A stretch of DNA of 64,000 nt. Origin: Comamonas testosteroni (GTDB lineage: Bacteria > Pseudomonadota > Gammaproteobacteria > Burkholderiales > Burkholderiaceae_C). Numbering within the stretch: position 1 is the stretch's first letter; each line of letters begins with the position of its first letter. Location: the NCBI GenBank assembly GCA_008727115.1, contig CP044131.1:2728001-2792000 (forward strand), read 5' to 3'. This document shows positions 38,040-47,298 of this stretch, one piece after another. The translations under genes and the position numbers were made by a program. The notes under the pieces are model-generated. The model worked only from the letters and a program-made list of their open reading frames with translations, had not been told where the DNA came from and searched no databases.

Positions 38040-40522
38040 CTCTGAGCGAACCCACCACCTTGCTGAACCGGTTCATTGCCGCCACTGCGCGCTGGCTGAT
38101 CTCGTGGAGCAAATCCATCATCGTGCTGACGCTGATTGCCACGGCACTGCTGGCCGTATCGGCCATGCGCACCCACCTGGATCCCGGCTTCAACAAGCTG
38201 ATTCCCATGCGCCACGCCTACATGGAGGCGTTTCTCAAGCACTCTGCCACTTTCTCCGGTGCCAACCGCATTCTGGTGAGCGTGGAGTGGAAGGGCCAGC
38301 AAGGCGATATCTACAACGAAGAGTTCCTCGAAACCCTGCGCGGCGTGACCGATGAGGTGTTCTTCACCCCAGGCGTCAACCGCGGTCAGGTGTACTCGCT
38401 GTTCACACCGAACGTGAAGTACATCGAGATCACCGAAGACGGCTATGTGGGCGAAGTGCTGATTCCCTCGCGCTTTGAAGCCAATGAGGAAGGCCTGGCC
38501 AAGGTGCGCTCCAACGTCGCCAAGTCCGGTCAGATTGGCTCTCTGGTCAGCAACGACCTCAAGAGCGCCATGGTGCGCGCCGACCTGCTGGAGGTCGACC
38601 CCAAAACCGGCGAGAAGCTGGACTACCACAAGGTTGCCCAGCGCCTGGAAGAGATTCGCAGCAAGTTTGAAAGCAAGGACATCTCCATTCACATCATTGG
38701 TTTTTCCAAGGTGCTCGGAGATGTGATGGACGGCCTGACCACTGTGATGACGTTCTTCGCCATCGCCTTTGTCATCACAGCCATCATGCTGCGCATGTAC
38801 ACCAAGTCCACCAACCTCACCGTGGTGGGCCTGGCCGTGGCTCTGCTGCCCGTGATCTGGCTGCTGGGCCTGCTGCCGCTGATCGGCTATGGCATCGACC
38901 CCATGTCGATTCTGGTGCCCTTCATGATCTTCTCCATCGGGGTCTCTCACGCCGTGCAGATGACCGGCGCCTGGAAGCAGGACATGCGCGACGGCCTGGG
39001 TGCCAAGCTGGCCGCTGAAAACGCCATTCGCAAGCTGGCCATCCCCGGCACACTGGCCCTGCTGGCCAACGCCCTGGGCTTCATGGTCATCATGCAGATC
39101 GACATCCCCATCGTGCACGAGCTGGGCGTGACCGCCTGCCTGGGCGTGCTGCTGATGATCATCACCAACAAGGTCTTCCTGCCTGCCCTGCTGGCCAATC
39201 TGCGCCTGGAAAAGAAGGCGATGGAAGAAAAGTCCGGCAACGTCAACGGACGCAATCCCACCTGGTGGAAGGTCTCGGCCATGGCCGAGTCCCGCCCTGC
39301 CACGATAACGCTGATCTTCTCCCTTGCTCTTCTGGCCGCCGGCACCTATCAGTCGCGCCACCTGCGCACCGGTGACATTGGCACAGGCGCACCCGAGCTG
39401 CACGCAGACTCGCGCTACAACCTGGACAACGACAACATCATCAGCAACTACTCCATCGGCATGGATGTGCTGTCAGTGTTTGTGGAGACCTCCAACCTCG
39501 ACGAAGGCTGCCTGAACTGGCAGGTCATGAATGCAGTGGAGCGCTTTGAAACCCGTATGCGCCGTGTCGATGGCGTGCAATCCGTGTCCACCGTCTCCGG
39601 GCTGTCCAAGATTGCGGCTTCGAGCAACAACGAAGGCAACCCCCGCTGGGCCGCGCTGCAGCGCACGGAAGCCGCTCTGCGCTCGGGCACCAAGGCACTG
39701 TCTCCCGATCTGGGCCTGAACACCGAAGGCTGCAAGGTCATCAACCTGCAGGTCTTCCTCAAGGACCATGAAGGCTCGACCCTGACCCACGTGGTGAGCG
39801 AAGTGCGTGACTTCATTGCCGCCGACAAAACGCCTAACGTCAAGTTCCTGCTGGCCGGCGGCAATGCGGGCGTGGCTTATGCCACCAACGAAGCCGTGGA
39901 AAAGGGCGAAATCCAGATCCTGGGCGCCCTGTTCACCACCATCACCTTGCTGTGCTGGTGGACCTTCCGCAGCTGGCGCGCCGTGCTGTGCATCATCGTG
40001 CCGCTGGCCATCGTCTCCATCCTGTGCAATGCACTGATGTCGCTGCTGGGCATTGGTCTGAAGGTGCCTACGCTGCCCGTGATTGCGCTGGGCGTGGGTG
40101 TGGGCGTGGACTACGGCATCTACCTGTTCGAGAGCATGCAGCATGAGCTGCGCGAGCGCGACATCACGCTGCGCGAGGCTTTCTACGAAGCCATGCGCCA
40201 GCGCGGCAATGCAGCCATCTTTACGGCGCTGACCATGTCGATCGGCGTGGGCACCTGGGCTTTCTCGGCCCTGAAGTTCCAGGCCGATATGGGCATCTTG
40301 CTGGCCTTCATGTTCCTGGTGAACATGCTGGGCGCCATCTTCCTGCTGCCCGCCATGGCCTACTGGCTCAATGTGGGCACGGCTGAATCCAAGGCCCGTA
40401 TCAAGCGCCTGCAAAAGCAGCCCGCCAAGGCGGCAGCCGGCACCAGCAGTGCAGGCGGCGCAAGCCACACCGGCGGCATGCTCAAGTCCGAACCTCAGTC
40501 CTCCGTGAACGGCAAAGTGTGA
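38036..40522 (+). CDS. RND/MMPL-type transporter, probably for steroids or their intermediates
   Basis: 828 residues with the twofold RND layout: one N-terminal helix (about 22-42), a periplasmic loop (about 50-225), a first bundle of helices (about 230-395), a second isolated helix near 420, a second loop (440-620) and a second bundle (625-790). It is shorter than drug-efflux AcrB-type pumps and lacks a membrane-fusion gene next door, so it fits the hydrophobe-exporter/MMPL group. Conserved polar residues in the membrane (GVGVDYGIYLFE) support proton coupling. It starts by overlapping the Ycf48-like stop (ATGA) after AGGAGC and ends by overlapping the NTF2-like gene. The substrate is inferred from its place in the steroid island. 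Confidence 0.82.
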   Translation: MTLSEPTTLLNRFIAATARWLISWSKSIIVLTLIATALLAVSAMRTHLDPGFNKLIPMRHAYMEAFLKHSATFSGANRILVSVEWKGQQGDIYNEEFLETLRGVTDEVFFTPGVNRGQVYSLFTPNVKYIEITEDGYVGEVLIPSRFEANEEGLAKVRSNVAKSGQIGSLVSNDLKSAMVRADLLEVDPKTGEKLDYHKVAQRLEEIRSKFESKDISIHIIGFSKVLGDVMDGLTTVMTFFAIAFVITAIMLRMYTKSTNLTVVGLAVALLPVIWLLGLLPLIGYGIDPMSILVPFMIFSIGVSHAVQMTGAWKQDMRDGLGAKLAAENAIRKLAIPGTLALLANALGFMVIMQIDIPIVHELGVTACLGVLLMIITNKVFLPALLANLRLEKKAMEEKSGNVNGRNPTWWKVSAMAESRPATITLIFSLALLAAGTYQSRHLRTGDIGTGAPELHADSRYNLDNDNIISNYSIGMDVLSVFVETSNLDEGCLNWQVMNAVERFETRMRRVDGVQSVSTVSGLSKIAASSNNEGNPRWAALQRTEAALRSGTKALSPDLGLNTEGCKVINLQVFLKDHEGSTLTHVVSEVRDFIAADKTPNVKFLLAGGNAGVAYATNEAVEKGEIQILGALFTTITLLCWWTFRSWRAVLCIIVPLAIVSILCNALMSLLGIGLKVPTLPVIALGVGVGVDYGIYLFESMQHELRERDITLREAFYEAMRQRGNAAIFTALTMSIGVGTWAFSALKFQADMGILLAFMFLVNMLGAIFLLPAMAYWLNVGTAESKARIKRLQKQPAKAAAGTSSAGGASHTGGMLKSEPQSSVNGKV

Positions 40523-40980
40523 TGAAGACTGCAGCAAGCACGCTGGAGCAGCTCCTTCTGGAGCATGCTCTGGCCCAGACCCTGACTCGCTATGCCACGG
40601 CATGCGACACACGCAACTGGGACTTGCTGCAGCAGGTGTTCACACCTGACTGCACCACGGTCTATGGCGGCAGCTACATCTGCGAAGGTGTGCCCAAAGT
40701 GCGCCGCATGATCAGCACCCACCTGGGCGGCTGCGGCCCCACCCAGCACCTGCTGGGCAACCTAGAGGTCGACGCCAGCAATCCTCTGCGCCCACGCAGC
40801 AAGATTCAGGTTCGGGCCGTCCATCAGGGTCTGGGCGAACGAGCGCACCTGCGCTATGACGCCATTGGCTTCTATGAGGACGAGTGGGTCCAGCTGCCCG
40901 AGGGCTGGCGGATACAGAAGCGCAGCATGACCATGCTGCTGGAAATCGGAGACCGCAGCGTGCTTCAGCCTGCTGCCTGA
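40522..40980 (+). CDS. SnoaL/NTF2-like protein
   Basis: 152 residues with the cone-shaped SnoaL-like pattern: LTRYATACDTRNWDLLQQVF with the conserved RDW-type turn, then the sheet EDEWVQLPEGWRIQKRSM. Family members include steroid delta-isomerases, limonene epoxide hydrolases and ring-hydroxylating dioxygenase subunits. A steroid-modifying or steroid-binding role is plausible from the location. The start ATG 40522 overlaps the RND stop by one base (TGATG), so it is the third gene of that operon. A strong terminator follows. Confidence 0.72.
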   Translation: MKTAASTLEQLLLEHALAQTLTRYATACDTRNWDLLQQVFTPDCTTVYGGSYICEGVPKVRRMISTHLGGCGPTQHLLGNLEVDASNPLRPRSKIQVRAVHQGLGERAHLRYDAIGFYEDEWVQLPEGWRIQKRSMTMLLEIGDRSVLQPAA

Positions 40981-41009
40981 GAACGTCAACACGTTCTGAG
41001 CCCCTCCTC

Positions 41010-41044
41010 AAGCCGCACAGCCCATGCTGTGCGGCTTTTTCTTT
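41010..41044 (+). terminator. Rho-independent terminator after the Ycf48-RND-NTF2 operon
   Basis: A perfect 11-bp stem AGCCGCACAGC / GCTGTGCGGCT with CCAT loop is followed by TTTTCTTTT. It is 30 bp downstream of the NTF2-like stop. Confidence 0.88.
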
Positions 41045-41168
41045 TCTGCTCTCAAAGCATCAAAAAAGGAGCTTGAAGCGCAAGTCAATCATTGATCTCA
41101 GGCATAAAACCATCTGAAATCCATAACCAACAAGCGCTATCAGCTCCTGTTTATTGTTTTTGATTGCC

Positions 41169-42278
41169 TTACTGCACCAGCTTTACTTTGAGAAATTGCA
41201 GCAGCTGCTTGTTGGCCAGGCTGCGCGCGGTTTCATCACGCCCGGCCAGGTAGCCAACCTTGACACAGTCTCCCAGCGCCTTGCCGCTTTGCACCCGGAT
41301 CTTGTAGCGCGTCTGGCGGTCGGGCTGGGCTCCGGCCGGAATCAGCGGCTGGCCGTTGAGCACCGGAAAATCCTTGTCGTTAAATTCAATGATGCAACCG
41401 GCCCCGGCCATATACGGCCGGTTCGTCATCTCGCGCGGCTTGTCGCTCTCCCAGTCATGCCCGGCCTTGGCATAGACCACGGTGCTGACTTCCGAGCCCG
41501 CCTCGCGCAGGATTTTTTCCTGCTGCGCACAGGCCACCAGATCGTTTGACGCATCTTCGCCAGCACGGAAGCTCAGCAAGGGCGCGCCCGTGGTCTTGCG
41601 CGACTGCAGCAGCGCGTAGCAAGGCCCGTAAAAATCCACATGCAATGCAAACGGCTGAATGAACGGCGCCAGCTTGTCACGAATGCGGGCATCCATGCTC
41701 ATGCGCGCGGCAATACCGCCCTTGGAAAAGCCCATCACCCCGATGCGCCAGCCATCGATGGCCGGGTGCTTGTTCAAGGCCTTGAGTGCGGCATAGGCAT
41801 CGGCCACGGCATCGAACTCCGAGGTGCCCATGACCTTGAGGGCATAAGGCATCTCCTCGCTGATGCCGCGCGGCTTGAAGTTGTCCACCAACAAGGCCGC
41901 AATGCCGTTGTCAGCCAGCATCTGTGCGGTTTCATTTTCGCGCCCGGGAATCGCCCCTGCGCTGCCTGGCAGCACCACCATGGCTGGCACCTGCCTCTTT
42001 GCACTGGCCCCCTTGGGCAAGAACAGCTTGCCCATGCCCATGGTCGCCTCAGCCTTGGCGGGCTGATTGAGCAGCACATCGAGGTCATAAGGGCTGCTGG
42101 ACTTGAAGCGAATTTCGCCTTGCGTGTCACCGTACAGTTCGGTCGGTGGCATCAGGGGCGCGACTTTGGGCAGTGGCGGCAAGGCATCGAACAGATGCTG
42201 GGCAAATGCCGTGCTGCCCATCAGCACCACAGCCGCAGCCCCCAGGGGCCGGGGCCATTTCCGAGTCAGTATTTGCAT
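41169..42278 (-). CDS. Exported alpha/beta hydrolase (dienelactone hydrolase-like)
   Basis: 369 residues. A signal peptide (MQILTRKWPRPLGAAAVVLMG, cleavage near the AFA-Q site) precedes a dienelactone-hydrolase-type domain. The nucleophile Ser is in VMGFSKGGIAARM, the acid is probably in SFRAGEDASND, and the His is in YAKAGHDWES. It should act in the periplasm, possibly on steroid esters or lactones, but the substrate is unknown. It follows the DUF1302 gene after a terminator, so it is either a separate transcript or leaky. Confidence 0.75.
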   Translation of the reverse strand: MQILTRKWPRPLGAAAVVLMGSTAFAQHLFDALPPLPKVAPLMPPTELYGDTQGEIRFKSSSPYDLDVLLNQPAKAEATMGMGKLFLPKGASAKRQVPAMVVLPGSAGAIPGRENETAQMLADNGIAALLVDNFKPRGISEEMPYALKVMGTSEFDAVADAYAALKALNKHPAIDGWRIGVMGFSKGGIAARMSMDARIRDKLAPFIQPFALHVDFYGPCYALLQSRKTTGAPLLSFRAGEDASNDLVACAQQEKILREAGSEVSTVVYAKAGHDWESDKPREMTNRPYMAGAGCIIEFNDKDFPVLNGQPLIPAGAQPDRQTRYKIRVQSGKALGDCVKVGYLAGRDETARSLANKQLLQFLKVKLVQ

Positions 42279-42299
42279 TGGCTTGCTTTCCTCACAAAC

Positions 42300-42329
42300 A
42301 CAAAAGCCCGGAGAGCCGGGCTTTTGTGA
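42300..42329 (-). terminator. Rho-independent terminator after the DUF1302 gene
   Basis: The stem CACAAAAGCCCGG / CCGGGCTTTTGTG is nearly symmetrical, so it can act on both strands. It lies 21-50 bp past the DUF1302 stop. Confidence 0.75.
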
Positions 42330-42349
42330 GATAGGCTCGTTCGCGCTGA

Positions 42350-43882
42350 TTAGAACGAGTACTTGGCCGTCACGGACAGCTGGTCGCGGTCCGCCATGGG
42401 GCGGGCGCGCAGAGCATCGTTCGAAGGGTTACCCAGGTAGTTGATGTAAGCCACGTTGACCGAGAAGTTGCTCTTGCGCACAAAGGTTGCGCCAATGCTC
42501 AGGCGGCTGTCGCTTTGGCCGCCGCCAAAGGTGCCGAGCAGCGCGCGGCCACGCAGTTGCGACTGGTAGCTGATGGGAATGCTCAGATCCCAGCCTTCGA
42601 CAATGCCGGGATAGCTCAGCGTCAGGGTCGCTCCAGCTACCAGCGAGTTGCGCGTCTTGAAGCTCAGGTGATCGACATCGCTGCCATCGGCCACGCTCAT
42701 CACGCGCGAGCCCGAGACTTCGGCCAGCAAGGACATATCGTCTGCAATCGCAGTACGGCCGATATTGAAGATGCCGCCCACGTTGCCCTGAACCACATCG
42801 CCGCGCACGGCCACGCTATTGCCATTGAGCACAGGCGTGCCCTTGCGGTAGCTGACTTCGGTGTAGCCGGAGAACTTGCCGAAGGTGGAGCTGGCCGTGG
42901 CACCCAGCATCTGGACGTCATCAAAGTAGCGCACCTGATAGCCGGAAGGAATGCGGCCGTTCATGTTGATCACCAGCGATGGCGTGCGCTCGTTGTAGCG
43001 CAAGTAGTAGAGGCCGACCTCCGTCTCATCGGTCACCCGGAAGCGGCCACCGATACCCCACTGCCCGGCCTTGCTGGGGCGGATGTCATCACCCCGCTGG
43101 AGACCTGCGCAGTTGGCACCCATGTACACGCCCAGGCAGGATGCGCCCGGGCCCAGAGCATTGCTGGTGCTGGTGTACATGCCGGGAGCCGGCAGCAGGG
43201 TCTCGTGGAAACCAAACTGGTAATGCGCCAGCAGCGACAGCCTGGGGTTGAGCTCCAGCGATGCCGAGATCTGGTCTTCAGGCAGCAGGATTTCCTTGAT
43301 TTCCGCGCCAGGAGAGGCGGCCTTGGCCGCATCGCTAGGGCCTTGAGCCGCTGCGATATTGGCAAACAGGTTGGACTCGCCCCAATTCACCACCTGCTTG
43401 CCCACACGCACCGTCGCACGGCTTTCGCCCATGTTGAAGCTGGTGTAGGCATAGGTGTCGAGCAGACGCGAATAGCCACCGCCATAGCGCTTGGCCGCCG
43501 AGCTGAACTCGTTGTAGCGGCCGGGCGTGCTGATCAAGGGGCCGGGGTTGTCGTTGCGGTTATGGTAGACGTCGTCATAGAAGGTGCTGGCGTTCAGTAC
43601 AAAGCCGCTGTCCCCCTTGGACAGGCGACTCTCCCAGACAGCGCCCAGACGGTTTGCGGTCAAGGCACCCTTCTTGAAGTTTTTGTCGCCATCTGAGTTT
43701 ATCGTCAGCACAGGAGATGGGTTTTCCATGCGCACACCCAGGCCGTAGCTCACGTTCAGACGCCAGTCGAACTTCAGGCCATCACCCAGCTCGATCGTCT
43801 CCCCCGCTTGAACAGCACCCATGCCCAGGGACAGCAGCGCAGCCACTGCAATGGGGGTGAGTTTCTTCATATTGTTTTTCAT
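42350..43882 (-). CDS. DUF1302-family outer-membrane protein
   Basis: 510 residues with a signal peptide (MKNNMKKLTPIAVAALLSLG, cleavage after VQA) and then alternating amphipathic strands ending in an aromatic C-terminus (QLSVTAKYSF), the pattern of an outer-membrane beta barrel. DUF1302 proteins are usually paired with DUF1329, as here, and occur in gene groups for breakdown of lipophilic compounds. It could be the outer-membrane entry or exit channel for steroids. An inner start MKKLTP at 43870 is possible. It is 23 bp downstream of the DUF1329 gene. Confidence 0.85.
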   Translation of the reverse strand: MKNNMKKLTPIAVAALLSLGMGAVQAGETIELGDGLKFDWRLNVSYGLGVRMENPSPVLTINSDGDKNFKKGALTANRLGAVWESRLSKGDSGFVLNASTFYDDVYHNRNDNPGPLISTPGRYNEFSSAAKRYGGGYSRLLDTYAYTSFNMGESRATVRVGKQVVNWGESNLFANIAAAQGPSDAAKAASPGAEIKEILLPEDQISASLELNPRLSLLAHYQFGFHETLLPAPGMYTSTSNALGPGASCLGVYMGANCAGLQRGDDIRPSKAGQWGIGGRFRVTDETEVGLYYLRYNERTPSLVINMNGRIPSGYQVRYFDDVQMLGATASSTFGKFSGYTEVSYRKGTPVLNGNSVAVRGDVVQGNVGGIFNIGRTAIADDMSLLAEVSGSRVMSVADGSDVDHLSFKTRNSLVAGATLTLSYPGIVEGWDLSIPISYQSQLRGRALLGTFGGGQSDSRLSIGATFVRKSNFSVNVAYINYLGNPSNDALRARPMADRDQLSVTAKYSF

Positions 43883-43905
43883 AGTGAGTCGCTTGTTGAT
43901 AAAAC

Positions 43906-45285
43906 TTAGTTGCCTGCGTTGCGGGCGGCTTCGGGCGTGAACATCGAGGGGAGCAGATCACCCTTGTTCAGAATCGGGCCCTTGGGGCGCTCCTGGAACA
44001 AGTTGTAGCCCATGTATCCGCCGGAGTTCAGGTCGTGATAGAAGGACGTGCCGGCATGCCAGGCCTTGATGTCGAAGGAGTAGTAGTAGTTGATGAAGGC
44101 GTGCTGCCAGAGCTGGCCGCGCGCGTCATACATGTCAGAGGCAACGGCCTGGCCGGTGTCCTCATCCACAAACAGCACGCGCTTGCCATACAGGTGGCGG
44201 AAGCCCTCTTTGAGCGTTCCTTCCACGGCCCAGACGCGGCGCAGCTCGTAGCGCATGAAGTCAGGGTTGGCGTGGCCCGGCTTGAGCAGGTCGGCGTACT
44301 TCACCGTAGACTGGTGAATCTTGTAGTTGTTGGCAGGGATGTACATCTCCTTCTTGCCCAACAACTTCCAGTTGTAGCGCTCTGGCGAGCCATTGAAGAG
44401 ACGGTCGGAGTCGATCGTCATCTTGCCGCCCGTGCCCGCCATGGGCTGATCAAAGCCATACTCTGGTACTTGGCGCACACGACGTGTACCAGGGTCATAG
44501 CTCCAAGCTAAGCGTTTATCTTTGGAGAAATTCACTGGTTCTACCGAGTGAGTAACCCCTCCCTTTTCACGTTCAGGGGCAAGGGTTTTGGTGCGGGTAT
44601 AAGCCATCACCCCTTCGACCGGCTGCCCAAGATTCTCAGGCTTATTGACCATCCCCAAATTGAGATTTTCCATGCGCCCAAAGCTCACACTACCGTCTGA
44701 TAGCACATTAGCCATATCTCGAATAATTGACTCGGTATAAGCGCGTGTGGGAAGCAAGTTATTCCAAGCAACCTCCAGTCCAGTTTTCGGAATTGGAAAA
44801 TTAATAGCTCCGAAAGTACCTTTAATGCTTAGCCCATCATCAGCCACCTCAGAGTTCAGCGCATTTTTTTTAATTACTGCACAAACTTCATCTGGATAGC
44901 GAAAATCACGGTGTCCCTTGTAGACCGGAATCTGCATGGTCTTGGGGTATTTTTTGAACATGGCCTTCTGACCATCGCTGAGCTTCTCAGCGTATTTATC
45001 CATGTTCTCTGCAGTGATCACAAACAGTGGCTTTTCATCCGCATAAATATCCACAGGATGCTTGCCACTGGACTGCTCATGCGCCACTCCAGCAGGTGCC
45101 CCAACCCACTTTCCTGTGTACTCAGGAATCGTTCCTTCCTTATTACCGGCCTTGATGGCGCCAACGCAGGTCAACTCCTTGCCGAGCTTATCCGCCTCGC
45201 TGGCAGGCACCTTGGCCCATGCCGACGTTGCAACCACCAAACCCACTGCTACTGCGAGCGGAGTCTTGACCATCACAAACTTCAT
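43906..45285 (-). CDS. DUF1329-family periplasmic protein (LolA-like fold expected)
   Basis: 459 residues with a signal peptide (MKFVMVKTPLAVAVGLVVAT, cleavage after AWA). The family is thought to have a LolB/LolA-like lipid-carrying fold, though I rely on memory for this. It heads the DUF1329-DUF1302 operon, 126 bp downstream of a shared operator motif. The gene is a mosaic: sampled lines of its 5' half (about 44.5-45.28 kb) have about 40-50% G+C, while the 3' half is about 60%, like its neighbours. This suggests recombination with foreign DNA. Confidence 0.85.
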   Translation of the reverse strand: MKFVMVKTPLAVAVGLVVATSAWAKVPASEADKLGKELTCVGAIKAGNKEGTIPEYTGKWVGAPAGVAHEQSSGKHPVDIYADEKPLFVITAENMDKYAEKLSDGQKAMFKKYPKTMQIPVYKGHRDFRYPDEVCAVIKKNALNSEVADDGLSIKGTFGAINFPIPKTGLEVAWNNLLPTRAYTESIIRDMANVLSDGSVSFGRMENLNLGMVNKPENLGQPVEGVMAYTRTKTLAPEREKGGVTHSVEPVNFSKDKRLAWSYDPGTRRVRQVPEYGFDQPMAGTGGKMTIDSDRLFNGSPERYNWKLLGKKEMYIPANNYKIHQSTVKYADLLKPGHANPDFMRYELRRVWAVEGTLKEGFRHLYGKRVLFVDEDTGQAVASDMYDARGQLWQHAFINYYYSFDIKAWHAGTSFYHDLNSGGYMGYNLFQERPKGPILNKGDLLPSMFTPEAARNAGN

Positions 45286-45411
45286 CTCTTGTCTCCTAGG
45301 TTCTAGAAATATTTTTTAGCTGGTGCTAAAACGAGGTAAGTCGCCTCACGCAGCCCCATTGCTTTTGCCGTTTGCAGGCAATCGCATACTGCTTGAGCAA
45401 GCCCTTTCACC

Positions 45412-45427
45412 CATCGTCTGAGAAGAC
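45412..45427 (-). promoter_or_regulatory. Candidate operator upstream of the DUF1329-DUF1302 operon
   Basis: CATCGTCT-GAGA-AGAC; read toward the gene, GTCT-N4-AGACGATG, 126 bp before the DUF1329 start. It lies in the 298-bp gap between that gene and the CoA ligase operon end. Confidence 0.58.
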
Positions 45428-45495
45428 TACTGACAGACCCTAGCGGCCTAGTCCACATAGGCAATAGCGCCCCGCTTTCCCATGGTTTCCCCATA

Positions 45496-45534
45496 GAAAA
45501 AGCCTGCAATCGCGCAAAGCGAAAGCAGGCTTTT
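45496..45534 (-). terminator. Rho-independent terminator of the side-chain operon
   Basis: The stem AAGCCTGC / GCAGGCTT around a 17-base loop is followed on the reverse strand by a T run. It lies 50-90 bp downstream of the CoA ligase stop at 45584 and marks the end of the long reverse operon. Confidence 0.75.
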
Positions 45535-45583
45535 GAGGATGGGGAAAGTCCTAGGCTGCTTTGCAGCGCCCCCCAAAACCACA

Positions 45584-47296
45584 TCAACGCATCAGGTGCG
45601 CACACTCCTTGCGGATTGATGCCTTGAGCATTTTCCCAGCAGGGTTGCGAGGCAGCGGCTCGTGACGCACAACGATCTGATTGGGGACCTTGTAGCCCGC
45701 CAAGCGCTGCGCCACAAATGCACGCAAGTCTTCCGGCGTCAGTATGGACTGGGGCTTGCCCACCACGACTGCCACCACCTGCTCTCCAGTCACCTCATGG
45801 GGCATGGCAAAGACCGCAGCCTCATCCAGAAGCTCGTGCTGCAGCAGACATGCCTCGACCTCTGCCGCTGCAATTTTTTCGCCACTGCGGTTGATTACAT
45901 CCTTGATGCGGTCCACGATGGTGAGAAAGCCGTTGGCATCTAGAACACCGATATCTCCGGTCTTGAACCAACCATCATGCATGGCCTTTTCGGTAGCCTC
46001 TTTTTCGCCCCAGTAACCCTGCATGATGCTCACACCCTTGAGCCAAATCTCTCCAGGCTCTCCCACCGGTAGCGCCGAGCCGTCAAGATCGGCAATGCGC
46101 ACATCGATGATGGGCGAGAGAACCCCTGAGCTGCGCGGATTCACCTCGAACATGAGGCCAGAGCTTCCCGCACACACACCATTCGACTCGGTCAGGCCAA
46201 AGCCGATACCCGACATGCGACCGCTGAATTTCTGCAGGACTTCTTCAATCAAGCGCGGGTGAAGACCGCCGCCACCAAAGCCAACTCCCGAAAGATTGCC
46301 AGAGTTCTCGGGCAGCTCGAACCCCGGCAATGCCAGCAGCTGCTGAACCATGCTGGGCGCGCCGTTGAACTGGGTCACTTTTTCCTTGCGAATCAGCTCC
46401 AGCGCCTGGGCAGGATCCCAGCGATGGATGAAGATCAAGCGACGACCATGACGTAAGCTGATCAGCAGCTGTGCATGCAGTCCGCTGACATGAAACAGTG
46501 GCACTGCAGACAATGTGGTCGGCTGAAGCTGGCGGGCCATGATGGTGGCAATGGCATCAGGCGATGTCATGGCCGCCACTGCACCGATGAAGTCAATATT
46601 GAACAGCGCTTGGCACACCGCTGTATGCGTGGACTCCACCCCCTTGGCACGGCTGGTGGCCCCGGAGGTAAACAGAATCAGAGCCGTATCTGCGCCCTGC
46701 TGCTGCGGCGTGACGTAGCCTTCATCAGCACACAACAAGTCAGCCCAGGCCACATCCCCGCCTTCGCCATCAACTACCACGATCTTGAGTGCCGAACCGG
46801 CCACTGCATGCTTGACACGCTCATAGCGATCGGCATCGCAAATCAGCCATGCTGGCGTTGTATCGTCCAGGTTGGACATCAGCTCGCTGCCCAGTCCAAA
46901 ACTGTTGACGGGAACAGGTACAGCTCCTACCAAGGCGGCAGCCGCAAAGGCAACCGCCCACTCAGGACGGTTGCGCATGGCAATCGCCACACGATCCCCT
47001 GCCTTCAGCCCCAGCTGCTTTTGCATGCGGCTGGCAACAGCATCAACAGCACTGAAGAAGCGGTCAAATGACCAGCGATCCTCGCCATAAACCATAAACT
47101 CCGCCGCGCCATGAGCGCGTCCGGCGTTGATCAGTTGCGGCAGCGTCTGAAAGGCGTTGCGATAGCCTTTGACAACTCTTCCATCGGGCAGTTCCATAGT
47201 CTGCAACTCAAACGGTGCGCCGGGCGATGTAAGCTGTGCAGTAATGGCCTTGATCTTGTCGCCGATGGAGGCTGCGGAATTTGTCTCTTTTGTCAT
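45584..47296 (-). CDS. Acyl-CoA synthetase, probable steroid side-chain CoA ligase
   Basis: 570-residue AMP-forming ligase. The motifs are LFTSGATSRAKG (P-loop), FGLTESNGVC, DGWFKTGDIGVLD, DRIKDVINRSGEKI and the C-terminal PRNPAGKMLKASI with the catalytic Lys. The P-loop differs from the usual TSGTTG/PKG (Ala and Arg-Ala-Lys), which is worth noting but keeps the essential residues. It is last in the side-chain operon and 3 bp after an acyl-CoA dehydrogenase gene. A bile-acid C24 or C22 side-chain carboxylate is the likely substrate. Confidence 0.82.
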   Translation of the reverse strand: MTKETNSAASIGDKIKAITAQLTSPGAPFELQTMELPDGRVVKGYRNAFQTLPQLINAGRAHGAAEFMVYGEDRWSFDRFFSAVDAVASRMQKQLGLKAGDRVAIAMRNRPEWAVAFAAAALVGAVPVPVNSFGLGSELMSNLDDTTPAWLICDADRYERVKHAVAGSALKIVVVDGEGGDVAWADLLCADEGYVTPQQQGADTALILFTSGATSRAKGVESTHTAVCQALFNIDFIGAVAAMTSPDAIATIMARQLQPTTLSAVPLFHVSGLHAQLLISLRHGRRLIFIHRWDPAQALELIRKEKVTQFNGAPSMVQQLLALPGFELPENSGNLSGVGFGGGGLHPRLIEEVLQKFSGRMSGIGFGLTESNGVCAGSSGLMFEVNPRSSGVLSPIIDVRIADLDGSALPVGEPGEIWLKGVSIMQGYWGEKEATEKAMHDGWFKTGDIGVLDANGFLTIVDRIKDVINRSGEKIAAAEVEACLLQHELLDEAAVFAMPHEVTGEQVVAVVVGKPQSILTPEDLRAFVAQRLAGYKVPNQIVVRHEPLPRNPAGKMLKASIRKECAHLMR

Positions 47297-47298
47297 TG

